Notes: generated from the letters alone by a model not told the origin. 64,000 bases of DNA from Paenibacillus sp. HWE-109 (GCF_022163125.1 NZ_CP091881.1:2790001-2854000); one strand, 5' to 3'; numbered from the stretch's first letter, positions 9,290 to 18,595 are shown. A program made the numbers and translations.

Positions 9290-10243
9290 ATGTCCAAGTA
9301 TGTGAAAATAAGCTGCTTAGCACCTCCAAATAAAGAGGTTGATTCTGGACAGGGTTTGGAAGGCGTTGTTCTTCAAATGATAGCAAAATGGGAAAAGCAG
9401 CTGCAGCATGTCCTGCCGGAACAGCCTGATCTAATCGTATTGCCTGAGTGTTGTGATGATCCGCAGATTAATGCCACGAGTCCAGAATGGTTGTACGAAT
9501 TTTATCGCTATCGAGGGAATCGGATCCTCGATTTCTTCGCCGGGATTGCGAAAACTCATCGGTGTTATATTGCTTATTCAGCTATGGTGGAGATGCAAGA
9601 TGGTACCTTCCGTAATGCTACCCAGTTTATTGATCGTTCTGGAGTTATTTGTGGTGTTTATAACAAGAATCATATTACGATTAGACAGAAGTCAACGTCC
9701 AGCACGTTATACGGTAAAGAAGCTCAAGTTATTGAGACTGATTTTGGCCGTGTTGCTTGCATGGTCTGCTTTGATATTAATTTTAATGAATTGTTAGAGC
9801 AATATGTGAAGCAAAAGCCTGATTTGATCGTGTTTTCTTCAGCTTACCATGGGGGCTTGATGCAATCCTATTGGGCTTACACATGCAGGGCACATTTCGC
9901 GGGTGCAATATGGCGTCCCGATCCTTGTTCCATTCTTAACCCTGTAGGTGAAGTTGTCGGGGAAAGTACGCTCTTTTATCCCTTTGTGACAAGGACTGTG
10001 AATATGGATTGTGCGGTCGTTCATTATGATTATAACTGGGAAAAGCTCGAGTTGGTGAAACAGAAGTACGGCTCGAATGTTCTAATCAGTGATCCTACCC
10101 GACTGAATGCGTTCGTGATCTCAAGCGAAAGCGAGGCGTTCACGATTCAGGATATTGTGCAAGAATTCAACCTGGAATTATTGGATGATTATTGGATAAG
10201 ATCACGGGCTGATCGCTTCAAGAGCGGTCATTTGGAGCCGTAA
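9290..10243 (+). CDS. Carbon-nitrogen hydrolase (nitrilase superfamily)
   Basis: The 317-residue protein shows the Glu-Lys-Cys triad of the nitrilase/amidase superfamily: Glu53 in LPEC, Lys126 in YNKNH and Cys160 in MVCFD. Such enzymes hydrolyse amides, N-carbamoyl groups or nitriles in the cytoplasm. AGGGGAG precedes the ATG, and the gene begins 27 bases after the racemase. Its place inside the racemase/acyltransferase/deacylase operon suggests an amide- or carbamoyl-containing amino acid derivative as substrate, for example to supply the D-amino acid. That is inference; the known three-gene racemase pathway does not require it. N-carbamoyl-D-amino acid hydrolase and omega-amidase are the main alternatives. 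Confidence 0.8.
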   Translation: MSKYVKISCLAPPNKEVDSGQGLEGVVLQMIAKWEKQLQHVLPEQPDLIVLPECCDDPQINATSPEWLYEFYRYRGNRILDFFAGIAKTHRCYIAYSAMVEMQDGTFRNATQFIDRSGVICGVYNKNHITIRQKSTSSTLYGKEAQVIETDFGRVACMVCFDINFNELLEQYVKQKPDLIVFSSAYHGGLMQSYWAYTCRAHFAGAIWRPDPCSILNPVGEVVGESTLFYPFVTRTVNMDCAVVHYDYNWEKLELVKQKYGSNVLISDPTRLNAFVISSESEAFTIQDIVQEFNLELLDDYWIRSRADRFKSGHLEP

Positions 10244-10271
10244 TGACGGGCTCGACAAGGAGGGGAACAGT

Positions 10272-11099
10272 TTGACACATGCTCATGACGATAGCGTTCA
10301 ATATCGTATAGTTACGGAAGTTAGAGAGCTTGGCGAGGTTGTTGAGCTGCAGAAAATGGTGTGGGGACCCGATCCGGTCTCCTCCATGCAGCATATGCGT
10401 GCAGCGATTCTACACGGAGGAGCGGTGATTGGAGCATTCTGTAAAGAGGCTCTCGTTGGATTCTGTTATGGCTTCATTGGCTATGACGGCAAAAACCCTT
10501 ACGTGGGTTCACACATGATGGCTATCCATCCTGCTTATCGGGACAGAGGAATAGGTATGCGTTTGAAGCTAGAGCAGCGGTTATGGGCGATGCACGCTGG
10601 ACTCAGCAAAATCGTATGGACCTTCGATCCCTTTGAATCAAGGAATGCTTACCTGAATATTTGCAAACTTGGTGGGACGGTGTCTACCTATATACCCGAT
10701 TTCTATGGAAGCGATCCTGCCGGTTACCCAACGGATCGCTTCCTTGTGGAGTGGATGTTGTCCTCAGATCGTGTGGTACGCGCAATCAATAGGCAGCACC
10801 AATTGAATGGTGACTCGACTGATTATCCTCAACTTCTGGAATTCGAATATACAGATGGTAAGGTGACAGGTCTTGTGGATATGGCAGCAAAGTCTAAGAT
10901 AGGCAATTCACATGGACTGAGGTTACCAGTCCCACAGGCAGCGTCTAAGTTAAGGCAAACACAACCTGATCTGTATAAGGTTTGGCAGCGGCAATTTCGA
11001 GAGCTATCCACGTCAGCTTTTGCACATGGTTACCAAGTTGTATCTTGCCATCAATCGAAACCTGAGGTTCAAGACTACGTGCTTGAAATGAAAGTATGA
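10272..11099 (+). CDS. GNAT-family N-acyltransferase (probable D-amino acid N-succinyltransferase)
   Basis: The 275-residue protein resembles the predicted GNAT acetyltransferases often found beside N-succinylamino acid racemases. The acyl-CoA-binding region is visible around residues 75-105 (MMAIHPAYRDRGIGMRLK), with the RxxGIG-type loop. Translation starts at TTG 10272, 5-6 bases after a strong AAGGAGGGG; no in-frame ATG has a better site. The stop overlaps the next start (ATGA), so the two are translationally coupled. The likely reaction is transfer of a succinyl group from succinyl-CoA to a D-amino acid, the first step of the salvage pathway. Substrate assignment rests on context. Confidence 0.75.
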   Translation: MTHAHDDSVQYRIVTEVRELGEVVELQKMVWGPDPVSSMQHMRAAILHGGAVIGAFCKEALVGFCYGFIGYDGKNPYVGSHMMAIHPAYRDRGIGMRLKLEQRLWAMHAGLSKIVWTFDPFESRNAYLNICKLGGTVSTYIPDFYGSDPAGYPTDRFLVEWMLSSDRVVRAINRQHQLNGDSTDYPQLLEFEYTDGKVTGLVDMAAKSKIGNSHGLRLPVPQAASKLRQTQPDLYKVWQRQFRELSTSAFAHGYQVVSCHQSKPEVQDYVLEMKV

Positions 11100-12271
11100 A
11101 AGAAGCGATAGTGGCATGGCTCCACGCACATCGCCAAGAGTTGAAGATGACCTATGAAGAATTGCATGATTTAGCGGAAACAAGCTGGCAGGAGCATCAG
11201 ACGACTCGATATTTGCAGCAAGTTTTAGATGAGATGGAGGTAGAGTTCGAGGGTTTCTCTACTCATACTGGCCTTGTAGCTCGTTGGTATGGAAGTAAGA
11301 TCTCATCGCTTGATGATGAGAAGAAAGGCTCAACAATAGCGCTTCGTACGGATATCGACGCTCTATGGCAGCAAGTGGATGGAGTAGGCAGAGCGAATCA
11401 TTCTTGTGGTCATGATGCACATATGACCATGGTATTGTTCGCACTTAAGGTATTACAAGCAATTGGGTTTAAGCCTGCCGGGGAACTGCGGGTGTTGTTT
11501 CAACCTGCCGAGGAAGCTGGGGAAGGTGCGCTCAAGCTGCTTGAAGCAGGTAGTCTAGAGGACGTAGACTATTTATTAGGGATCCATTTGAGGCCGGCAA
11601 AGGAGCTTCCATATGGACAAGCCTCCAGCGCCATCTATCATGGGGCTTGTGCCGTTATGGAAGGGAAGGTCACAGGCGCTCAGGCCCATGCTTCCCGACC
11701 AAGTGACGGATTAAACGTGATTGAGGTATTGGCAGACATCATACAGGCTGTTCGTGCTGTCTCGACAGATTATGCTGCTGTCCCGGCTTCCTGTAAAGTG
11801 ACTAAGCTTCATGTTCCAAATGGAAGCAGCAATATAATACCTGACTTTGGAACCTTCACCATTGATATACGCGCACAGACGAATGTTGCTATGGACGCTT
11901 TACTTCCTAAGTTAGAAGCTGCTGTTCACTCAGTTGGCAGGGCATACGGTATCTCAATGGAGCTTCAAATGGCGTCCCGTATGGTGGCTGCAAGTCCTGA
12001 TCTCTATCTTGAAACTCTGATTGGAGATGTAATATCAGAGTTCCTTGGAGATGCCAGTTTGGCTCAGCCTCCGTTGACGCCAGGTGGGGAAGATTTTCAC
12101 TTTTATCCCTTACACAAGCCAGAGCTTCACGCCACCATGATCGGCCTCGGTTGCGGATTACTTCCCGGACTGCATCATCCGCAGATGCAATTTAATTTAG
12201 ATGCATTGGAGATTGGCGCAGGGCTCTTGGCCTTATCTGTAGTTAGGATAAACTCAGGTTTATCTAATTAA
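11096..12271 (+). CDS. M20-family N-acyl-L-amino acid amidohydrolase
   Basis: The 391-residue protein has the metal-binding motifs of M20D amidohydrolases (hippurate/IAA-amino acid hydrolase group): CGHDAH at residues 104-109, AEEAGEG with Glu139 and Glu140, and a C-terminal GGEDFHF. It would hydrolyse the N-succinyl-L-amino acid made by the racemase, giving the free L-amino acid and pulling the pathway forward. Its ATG overlaps the acyltransferase stop by 4 bases. It is the last gene of the operon, followed by a strong terminator at 12337. Confidence 0.83.
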   Translation: MKEAIVAWLHAHRQELKMTYEELHDLAETSWQEHQTTRYLQQVLDEMEVEFEGFSTHTGLVARWYGSKISSLDDEKKGSTIALRTDIDALWQQVDGVGRANHSCGHDAHMTMVLFALKVLQAIGFKPAGELRVLFQPAEEAGEGALKLLEAGSLEDVDYLLGIHLRPAKELPYGQASSAIYHGACAVMEGKVTGAQAHASRPSDGLNVIEVLADIIQAVRAVSTDYAAVPASCKVTKLHVPNGSSNIIPDFGTFTIDIRAQTNVAMDALLPKLEAAVHSVGRAYGISMELQMASRMVAASPDLYLETLIGDVISEFLGDASLAQPPLTPGGEDFHFYPLHKPELHATMIGLGCGLLPGLHHPQMQFNLDALEIGAGLLALSVVRINSGLSN

Positions 12272-12336
12272 ATGGAGCCACTCTCGTGCTCTATCTCCAT
12301 AAATGAGTATCTATCCATTCTCTCATTCATATAACA

Positions 12337-12366
12337 AGCGGGCCTCATGGCCCGCTATTTTGTTTT
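12337..12366 (+). terminator. Strong intrinsic terminator of the racemase operon
   Basis: AGCGGGCC (12337-12344) and GGCCCGCT (12349-12356) form a perfect 8-bp stem with a TCAT loop, followed by ATTTTGTTTT. Confidence 0.93.
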
Positions 12367-12410
12367 GCTGCCAGATTTGTGGAACCGTTTGACGGGAATG
12401 TGCGATTTTG

Positions 12411-12439
12411 TTTACACTATTTAACTTGTTTGATAAAAT
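12411..12439 (+). promoter_or_regulatory. Sigma-A promoter of the membrane AraC regulator
   Basis: TTTACA (12411-12416), a 17-base spacer and TAAAAT (12434-12439) give a good vegetative promoter. Transcription would begin near 12446, which rules out any translation start upstream of that point. Confidence 0.7.
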
Positions 12440-12476
12440 ACAAGTACTTAAGCTCGATATTGTAAAACAGATATTC

Positions 12477-14726
12477 ATGAAAAGGTGGGGAGGTTCAATC
12501 AAAAATATTCAGTCGATCCTTTTTATCAGGAACAAATCAAATTCCCTCTTCCTACGGCTGGTTGTGGGTTTTTTATGTATTGTTCTTCTGCTGGCTTCCC
12601 TTACGTTCTACGCCATCTCGATTTCCCAAAAAAATATTAAGCAGGAAATTGTTAAATACAACACGATGATGCTTAACAACACAAGGGACAGCTATGAAAA
12701 ACACTTGGATCTCATCAAACGGCAAATGTATCTGTTTTTTATCAATAAAGAAATTCAACAGCTGAAAGATAGCCCACAATACGAAAAGCTCCCCGACATT
12801 GTGGAGGAAATTCGAACATGGACTAGCAATCCCTATCTGTTTATCAATAATATTGTTTTATATTCAAAGCGTGAAGAACTGGTTCTGGAGAAGGCGACAA
12901 GTACGAATGCTGGTATGATGTTCAACGTATTTAATACGAGCAGTGAATATCCATTGGACTTCTGGAGGCAGCAGTTCAAAGAACCTTATATGAGTCGGAT
13001 CTTGCCATCTGCCCATTTTTCGAATACGATGTATCGCACTAGCCCACAGTTGCTTGGCGAGTTAATTCCGATCATTATCAAAAACAAAGAAAATCAGGAT
13101 TTGTATATGATCGTTTTTATTGATGCTAATAAAATATACAATGCGTTTCATCAAAGTATCTATAATGACTTTATCATATATGACGAGGACGGAAAGACCA
13201 TTTTCAAGGTAGCGGAACAGGGGCCTTTCATTGCCTTTGAAGATCTGCAGAAATACGGAAGCAGTGAGTTCATTAAGGATAAAAAGTATTATTTTCTGAT
13301 AAAAGGAGAGGGTACTGGTTTAACGTATGTCTACCGGGTGCCTGTTGAACAAATTGTAAGTCAAACACGATTGAATATTACACTTATTGTGATTATTGTG
13401 ACAGCGATTACACTCAGCATCCTGTTCTCTTTCCTGTTTGCTGCACGAATCAATAACCCGTTGAAGAAAGTGATCGAATCGATACGTCATATGAACGACG
13501 AAGTTCCCTACCGGTCGAATATCAAGGAATTTGATATTATCAGTGGTGAAATTCATGATCATACAATGATGCGCAAGCAGATGTCATTTATAAACCATTT
13601 AAAAGAAATTCGAAATCATGATCACGATACCATGAAACTCGATTTTACTAACAAGCCGTTCGTCTTTGTGCTTTTTCAAATCCAACATTACAAAAGTGAT
13701 TTGAATACGCAAGCTTTAGTCCAGAAATGGTTGTATTATATTAAGATATTTATAGATAGCAAGTTAAGACCAACATTTGCTGACTCTCTGACGTTTCAAA
13801 TCGAACGTGATCAGATTTTAAGTTTAGTGTTCACCAAACAAGTGCCTGACTTAATGGAACTGCTTAGTCAAATGAAAGAGGTCTTCGATCACGATAAGGA
13901 ATACGGTGTCATTACGATTGCGATCACATCGGTTTATTTGACTTCGGATCAATTGTCTGCGGCTTATGAGGAAGTCCAAGAACTGTTGGGAGAACGTCTA
14001 TTAATCGACGAAACACAAATTATACATAAGCGTGCTGCGGCACAAGTTGCGGTCGGCTTTTCCCCTGATCAGGAAAAGGAGTTTGAAGTTCATTTGAAAG
14101 CAGGCAATACCCAGCAGCTAGTTGCACTTCTGGAGCATTTATTTGCTCGATGGCACAGTAAAAGACTGTCGGCGGCTGTGATGATGCGGTTTGCCGAATC
14201 GCTGATCGGCAAGATCCAGAATGCGACAACGCCTTTTCCTCTTGCTCCGGACGGATTGGATGCAATTCTTGAGAAAGCAGTAGAACGAATACAACGTTGC
14301 TGCACGATCAGGGAACTGGAGCTTCTGCTAATTGAATGGGTGACGAAGACAGCAGAAGCCGTTCAGGAAAAAAAAGAAGAAAAGTACCCGGTTACATCTT
14401 TTGTTATTGATTATATTAACGAGCACTTAGCTGAAGATTTATATTTGGATCTACTGGCGGAAAAGGTAAAGATGAGCAGTGGATACTTGTCCTCCTATTT
14501 CAAGGGGAAAACCGGTAAGAATATCGTAGACTATATTAATGAAACTCGAATCACGAAAGCGACAAGTCTTCTAGCCGATAATCAAACTAAAATTCTTGAG
14601 GCAGCGCAGGCAGTTGGATACCAAAATATTACGTCATTTAATCGAATGTTCAAGAAATATACGGGGTTAACGCCAAGTGAATACCGGAAAAAGTACGATT
14701 CCGCTTCTGAAAAAAAAGTTCCGTAG
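12477..14726 (+). CDS. Membrane-bound AraC-family regulator (one-component sensor)
   Basis: The ATG at 12477 is chosen because an in-frame TTG at 12408 lies before the promoter; the ribosome site for this ATG is weak, so the start is uncertain. The protein (749 aa) has a transmembrane segment near residues 22-45, an extracytoplasmic sensor region of about 240 residues, a second membrane segment near 285-310, a cytoplasmic linker and a C-terminal AraC helix-turn-helix pair (about 640-740, ending GLTPSEYRKK). Such proteins sense an extracellular ligand, often with the cognate binding protein, and activate the adjacent transporter operon. The gene is followed directly by a binding-protein/permease operon in the same direction. 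Confidence 0.82.
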   Translation: MKRWGGSIKNIQSILFIRNKSNSLFLRLVVGFLCIVLLLASLTFYAISISQKNIKQEIVKYNTMMLNNTRDSYEKHLDLIKRQMYLFFINKEIQQLKDSPQYEKLPDIVEEIRTWTSNPYLFINNIVLYSKREELVLEKATSTNAGMMFNVFNTSSEYPLDFWRQQFKEPYMSRILPSAHFSNTMYRTSPQLLGELIPIIIKNKENQDLYMIVFIDANKIYNAFHQSIYNDFIIYDEDGKTIFKVAEQGPFIAFEDLQKYGSSEFIKDKKYYFLIKGEGTGLTYVYRVPVEQIVSQTRLNITLIVIIVTAITLSILFSFLFAARINNPLKKVIESIRHMNDEVPYRSNIKEFDIISGEIHDHTMMRKQMSFINHLKEIRNHDHDTMKLDFTNKPFVFVLFQIQHYKSDLNTQALVQKWLYYIKIFIDSKLRPTFADSLTFQIERDQILSLVFTKQVPDLMELLSQMKEVFDHDKEYGVITIAITSVYLTSDQLSAAYEEVQELLGERLLIDETQIIHKRAAAQVAVGFSPDQEKEFEVHLKAGNTQQLVALLEHLFARWHSKRLSAAVMMRFAESLIGKIQNATTPFPLAPDGLDAILEKAVERIQRCCTIRELELLLIEWVTKTAEAVQEKKEEKYPVTSFVIDYINEHLAEDLYLDLLAEKVKMSSGYLSSYFKGKTGKNIVDYINETRITKATSLLADNQTKILEAAQAVGYQNITSFNRMFKKYTGLTPSEYRKKYDSASEKKVP

Positions 14727-14740
14727 AGGGACTTTTTTTT
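14710..14740 (+). terminator. Terminator overlapping the AraC gene stop
   Basis: A-run plus GTTCC pairs with GGGAC plus T-run around a GTAGA loop. The stop codon (14724-14726) lies in the loop. The run of eight T residues makes it a convincing intrinsic terminator. Confidence 0.88.
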
Positions 14741-14970
14741 CATTTGTATGAAAACCTCATACTGCGGAATCCATGTAATGGGCGATTTTGCGAAAGCTGG
14801 GCTTATTTTAAGAAAACCGTAAAGTAGTTGCAGGCTCAACAGTTCTGTACATTTACCTAACAGCTATCAATGGCTTAAGATGACGCTATCAAGAGGAGGT
14901 GCAGCGATTGAAACGGATTTCGTGAGTGATTGGGAAATACAACAATATAATAAGGGCGGGTGGATTTAAC

Positions 14971-16497
14971 TTGAAGCGAATAACGAAAAGTAATTTTATG
15001 TTGATAATAGTAGTCCTTATACTCGTTATCATTGCAGGTTGTTCCATGAATGGAAGCAAAACGGAATTGAAAGTGGAATCACCTGAACCAAGTGAATTAA
15101 CTAAGGTCAAATTGCCAGAAGTAGCAAGTCTTCGTATTTTAACGGAAAATTCACCGTCATGGCCGGCTAAGAAAGATTGGGCTGTATGGAAATGGGTGAA
15201 GGAGAAGACGAATATCACGATCTTGCAGGAGACGCAAACAGGACCGGAGTCAGTAGCGCTTTCGATCGCATCGGGAGATATGCCTGACCTGTACTCTGTT
15301 TATCCTGAAGAAGCTCAGAAGTATGGAGCCCAGGGTGCTTTCCTCGACTTGTCTAAATATATGGACAAAATGCCTAATGCGAAAGCATTTTTAGCCTCCA
15401 GACCTGATGTCGCCCAAAGACTGACGTCACCAGGAGGGGAAAAGTACGAATTGCTCAACGATGGTGCAGGTGCAGGAAACATGAGGGTCTGGTTTTATAG
15501 GGATGATATCTTCAAGAAGCACTCTTTGAACGAGCCGAAAACGTGGGAAGAATTATATGAGACAGCGAAGAAACTGAAACAGCTATACCCGGACAGCTAT
15601 CCGTTTGTTTTCCGCCATGGATTGAATACCCTAGGTGCTTTTGGTCCGTCATTTGGTTTGTATCCGACGTTTTTCGAGGAAAAGGATACGGGTAAGTTCA
15701 AGTATGGGGTGAACGATCCGGCTTTCAAAACGATGATTGAATATTTGAATAAATTTTACAAGGAAGGGCTAATCCCACCAGACTGGCTCTCTATGGACTA
15801 TAAGGCATGGACACAATTTATAACGACGAACAAGTCGTTCATCACAATTCAATATATCCCACAAATTGAAATCATGAACAATCAGCTTCAGAATGGCGCT
15901 CATTTGAAGTTTATGCCGCCGCCGCTTGGAGCTGGCAGCAAAGCATACATTCCCAAAGCTGATTTCGATGTTTTAGGATTTGCCGTATACTCAAAAACGA
16001 AAAACTTGGATGCTGCACTGCGTTTCCTCGATTTTATCTATTCCAAAGAAGGAAAGGATATCCTTAGTTGGGGTAAAGAAGGAGAAACCTATACAATCGA
16101 AAACGGTAAACGGAAGTTTATGCCGCAATTCAAAGAAGTTGTTGACCTGGCCAAAGAAGCGGGTATTATGACAGCAGGCACTTACGGAATAGCCGATGCT
16201 AATGCCGTGATGTCGCTCAGAAGTGAGAATGAACAATATTCCTACAAAGAGGCAGAGAAATATCAATACCCTGTTGTTCCCATCCTGCCTATACTAAAAG
16301 AAGAAGAGAGAGCTGCGATCGCGGTAGATCAGGAAAAGGTGACCAAATTCTATGAGACATCCGTAGCTAAATTTATTCTGGGACAAACACCAATGACGCA
16401 ATGGGACACATTTATTAGTGATTTGAATAAGCTCGGAGTGCAGAAAATCATAGATACCTATCAGGTTGGGTTGGATCGGATTAAAGTGAAGAAGTAA
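14971..16497 (+). CDS. Lipoprotein sugar-binding protein of an ABC importer (LplA-like)
   Basis: Starting at TTG 14971 the product (508 aa) opens with MKRITKS, a hydrophobic stretch and a lipobox ending IIAGC (Cys24), so it is a membrane-anchored extracellular solute-binding protein of the type serving LplB/YtcP permeases. An in-frame GTG at 14926 would add an unusual 15-residue extension. The ribosome site at 14971 is only fair (GGGCGGGTGG). The next two genes are its permeases; no ATPase gene is nearby, as is common for these systems, which share an MsmK-type ATPase. The ligand is probably the oligosaccharide released by the lyase at the end of the operon. Confidence 0.82.
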   Translation: MKRITKSNFMLIIVVLILVIIAGCSMNGSKTELKVESPEPSELTKVKLPEVASLRILTENSPSWPAKKDWAVWKWVKEKTNITILQETQTGPESVALSIASGDMPDLYSVYPEEAQKYGAQGAFLDLSKYMDKMPNAKAFLASRPDVAQRLTSPGGEKYELLNDGAGAGNMRVWFYRDDIFKKHSLNEPKTWEELYETAKKLKQLYPDSYPFVFRHGLNTLGAFGPSFGLYPTFFEEKDTGKFKYGVNDPAFKTMIEYLNKFYKEGLIPPDWLSMDYKAWTQFITTNKSFITIQYIPQIEIMNNQLQNGAHLKFMPPPLGAGSKAYIPKADFDVLGFAVYSKTKNLDAALRFLDFIYSKEGKDILSWGKEGETYTIENGKRKFMPQFKEVVDLAKEAGIMTAGTYGIADANAVMSLRSENEQYSYKEAEKYQYPVVPILPILKEEERAAIAVDQEKVTKFYETSVAKFILGQTPMTQWDTFISDLNKLGVQKIIDTYQVGLDRIKVKK

Positions 16498-16509
16498 TTG
16501 CATGAAGAT

Positions 16510-16562
16510 GATAGGGCTGACAATCAGGTTGATGAGCCTCCAGCCCTATCCATTTCTTTTTG
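16510..16562 (+). terminator. Intercistronic hairpin between binding protein and permease
   Basis: GATAGGGCTG (16510-16519) and CAGCCCTATC (16541-16550) form a perfect 10-bp stem followed by CATTTCTTTTT. It probably causes partial termination or protects the upstream mRNA, giving more binding protein than permease. Confidence 0.75.
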
Positions 16563-16576
16563 GAAGGAGACACCGT

Positions 16577-17485
16577 ATGAAGCTATCCATCTTCAAGCAG
16601 TTGAAGCGTGATCAGACCTATGTGCTTCTGCTGGCACCTGTGTTGATCTATTACATCCTGTTTAAGTATGTTCCTATGTTCGGCATTAGTATATCTTTCC
16701 TTGATTACAATATGTTCAAGGGATTTTTGGCGAGTCCATGGGTTGGATTTAAACATTACAAGATATTCTTGGAAAACCGTGATGCCTTAGTCATTATCAA
16801 AAATACGATTCTCCTTGGGGGATATAATCTCTTTTTTGGATTTCCTGCACCGATCATTCTAGCCCTTTTGCTTAATGAGCTTAGGAGTTCAATATACAAA
16901 CGATTCGTACAGACGGTTAGCTATCTTCCCCATTTTTTGTCCAGTGTAGTGGTTTCTAGCATGATTGTCATGCTATTATCCCCGAGCACGGGTTGGGTCA
17001 GCCATGCGATGCAAGGGCTCGGGCTCCCGACTATCGATTTTTTACAGAAGGCAGATTGGTTTCGTACGATCTACATCAGCTCAGAAGTATGGCAGCAGGT
17101 TGGCTGGGGCTCCATTATCTATCTAGCGGCCTTAACCACAATTGACCCACAACTGTATGAGGCGTCAAAAATGGATGGCGCAGGCAGGTGGAAGCAAACC
17201 TTGCATGTATCATTGCCGGGGATTGCGCCGGCTATTGTTATCCTGTTCATCTTGCAGATCGGTCATGTACTGGAAATTGGTTTTGAAAAGGTATTTCTGC
17301 TATCCAATGCAGCTACTTACGACACTTCGGACGTTATCGCCACATATGTGTACCGTGTAGGTATTATACAAGGTGGATTTAGCTATGCTACGGCGATCGA
17401 TTTATTCATGGGTGTCATCGGTTTCCTGCTTGTTTATATAAGCAATAAGATTAGCCGCAGAGTAGGGGAAACCAGCTTATGGTAA
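16577..17485 (+). CDS. ABC sugar permease, LplB type
   Basis: The ATG at 16577 follows AAGGAG by 7 bases; an upstream in-frame start at 16502 would run through the hairpin and lacks a ribosome site. The 302-residue protein has six membrane segments and the cytoplasmic EAA-like loop (YEASKMDGAG), which contacts the ATPase. It pairs with the next permease to import oligosaccharide delivered by the 14971 lipoprotein. Confidence 0.87.
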   Translation: MKLSIFKQLKRDQTYVLLLAPVLIYYILFKYVPMFGISISFLDYNMFKGFLASPWVGFKHYKIFLENRDALVIIKNTILLGGYNLFFGFPAPIILALLLNELRSSIYKRFVQTVSYLPHFLSSVVVSSMIVMLLSPSTGWVSHAMQGLGLPTIDFLQKADWFRTIYISSEVWQQVGWGSIIYLAALTTIDPQLYEASKMDGAGRWKQTLHVSLPGIAPAIVILFILQIGHVLEIGFEKVFLLSNAATYDTSDVIATYVYRVGIIQGGFSYATAIDLFMGVIGFLLVYISNKISRRVGETSLW

Positions 17486-17500
17486 GGGAGAATCTATTGT

Positions 17501-18367
17501 ATGAATAAGCGTATTCGTCTTTTCGATATTGTTAATGTTCTATTGATGGGAATCGTCGTTTGCTCCATGCTGTTTCCTTTCATCCATATGGCAGCGGTTT
17601 CCATAAGTTCTTCGGAGTATGTACTTAAAAATGAAATTACTCTATGGCCCAAAGGTATCAAATTTGATGCATATACGGCTGTTCTAAGGGACAAACGTAT
17701 TCTCGTTGGCTACAAAAATACAATCATTTATGTGGTGCTAGGAACTACGCTCTCGCTGATATTCACAACGATGGGAGCCTATGCATTGTCCAGAAAAAAT
17801 CTAGTATTCGGTAAAACGTTTATGTTGATGATCGTATTCACTATGCTGTTCAACGGCGGCATGATTCCAACTTATCTCGTTATACGCAGTTATGGTTTGT
17901 TGAATACGATATGGGCAATGGTGTTGCCAGGACTAGTGTCTTCCTATTACCTGATCATCATGCGCACATTTTTTCAAGGAATTCCTCGAGAGCTCGAGGA
18001 GTCCGGTAGAATAGATGGGTTATCCAATTTTGGCATCCTGCTAAGAATCGTTCTCCCTTTAACGAAGCCCGTGATGATGACGATCTCGTTATTCTACGCT
18101 GTGGCGATTTGGGGCAACTTCTTCTCCGCGCTTCTCTATTTACGGGATCCAAACTTGTTCCCGCTCCAGGTAGCGGTTCGGAATATCGTCCTGATAGGTC
18201 AAGTCGAAGAAAATACCGTAAGTTCTGCCATCGGGAATAAGACGCTCGTATTGGAATCGCTGAAGTATACGGTTATTCTCGTTAGCACACTGCCAATTCT
18301 GTTGGTATATCCTTTTATTCAGAAGCACTTTGTTAAAGGTGCCTTGATTGGCTCCGTAAAAGGCTGA
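17501..18367 (+). CDS. ABC sugar permease, YtcP/LplC type
   Basis: The 288-residue membrane protein has the EAA loop (EESGRIDGLSNFG) and the family's typical ending (KHFVKGALIGSVKG). AAGGGAG precedes the ATG, which lies 15 bases after the first permease. It is the second membrane subunit of the importer. Confidence 0.88.
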   Translation: MNKRIRLFDIVNVLLMGIVVCSMLFPFIHMAAVSISSSEYVLKNEITLWPKGIKFDAYTAVLRDKRILVGYKNTIIYVVLGTTLSLIFTTMGAYALSRKNLVFGKTFMLMIVFTMLFNGGMIPTYLVIRSYGLLNTIWAMVLPGLVSSYYLIIMRTFFQGIPRELEESGRIDGLSNFGILLRIVLPLTKPVMMTISLFYAVAIWGNFFSALLYLRDPNLFPLQVAVRNIVLIGQVEENTVSSAIGNKTLVLESLKYTVILVSTLPILLVYPFIQKHFVKGALIGSVKG

Positions 18368-18490
18368 GTGAGATGTTCCGGTTTGTAATGAAACAGCCAT
18401 GAAGATTCTAAAAAAGATAAACATTCTGCCGTTCAGTTGATTGATCTAGCGGCGGTTTGTTGCATTCATGGACGTGAAAGGAGGGGATAA

Positions 18491-18505
18491 TTGAAAGCGC
18501 ATTCA
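18491..18505 (+). promoter_or_regulatory. cre site (CcpA catabolite repression)
   Basis: TTGAAAGCGCATTCA matches the Bacillus cre consensus WTGNAANCGNWWNCA at every constrained position. It lies about 90 bases upstream of the large lyase gene, just after a GATAAT that could serve as a -10, a place where CcpA would block transcription. A ten-codon reading frame begins at the same TTG, behind AAAGGAGGGG. Confidence 0.7.
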
Positions 18506-18595
18506 TTATATGGGTTTCACTAGTCTAACTTAGAAGTGGAAGGAAGTAGCAAACGTATCGAGACGGCAATTTGAAAAAGTAGGAGGCGAATCAAT

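Noticed and set aside
12408..12476. TTG start for the first membrane AraC regulator
   Set aside because: The codon lies within or before a good sigma-A promoter (12411-12439), so it would not be in the transcript.
16502..16576. Upstream extension of the first LplB-type permease
   Set aside because: The extension is encoded by the intercistronic hairpin and has no ribosome site; the ATG at 16577 has AAGGAG at good spacing.
18368..18595. Possible riboswitch upstream of the 18596 lyase
   Set aside because: No known aptamer pattern or terminator/antiterminator pair was seen; only a cre site and a short leader frame.
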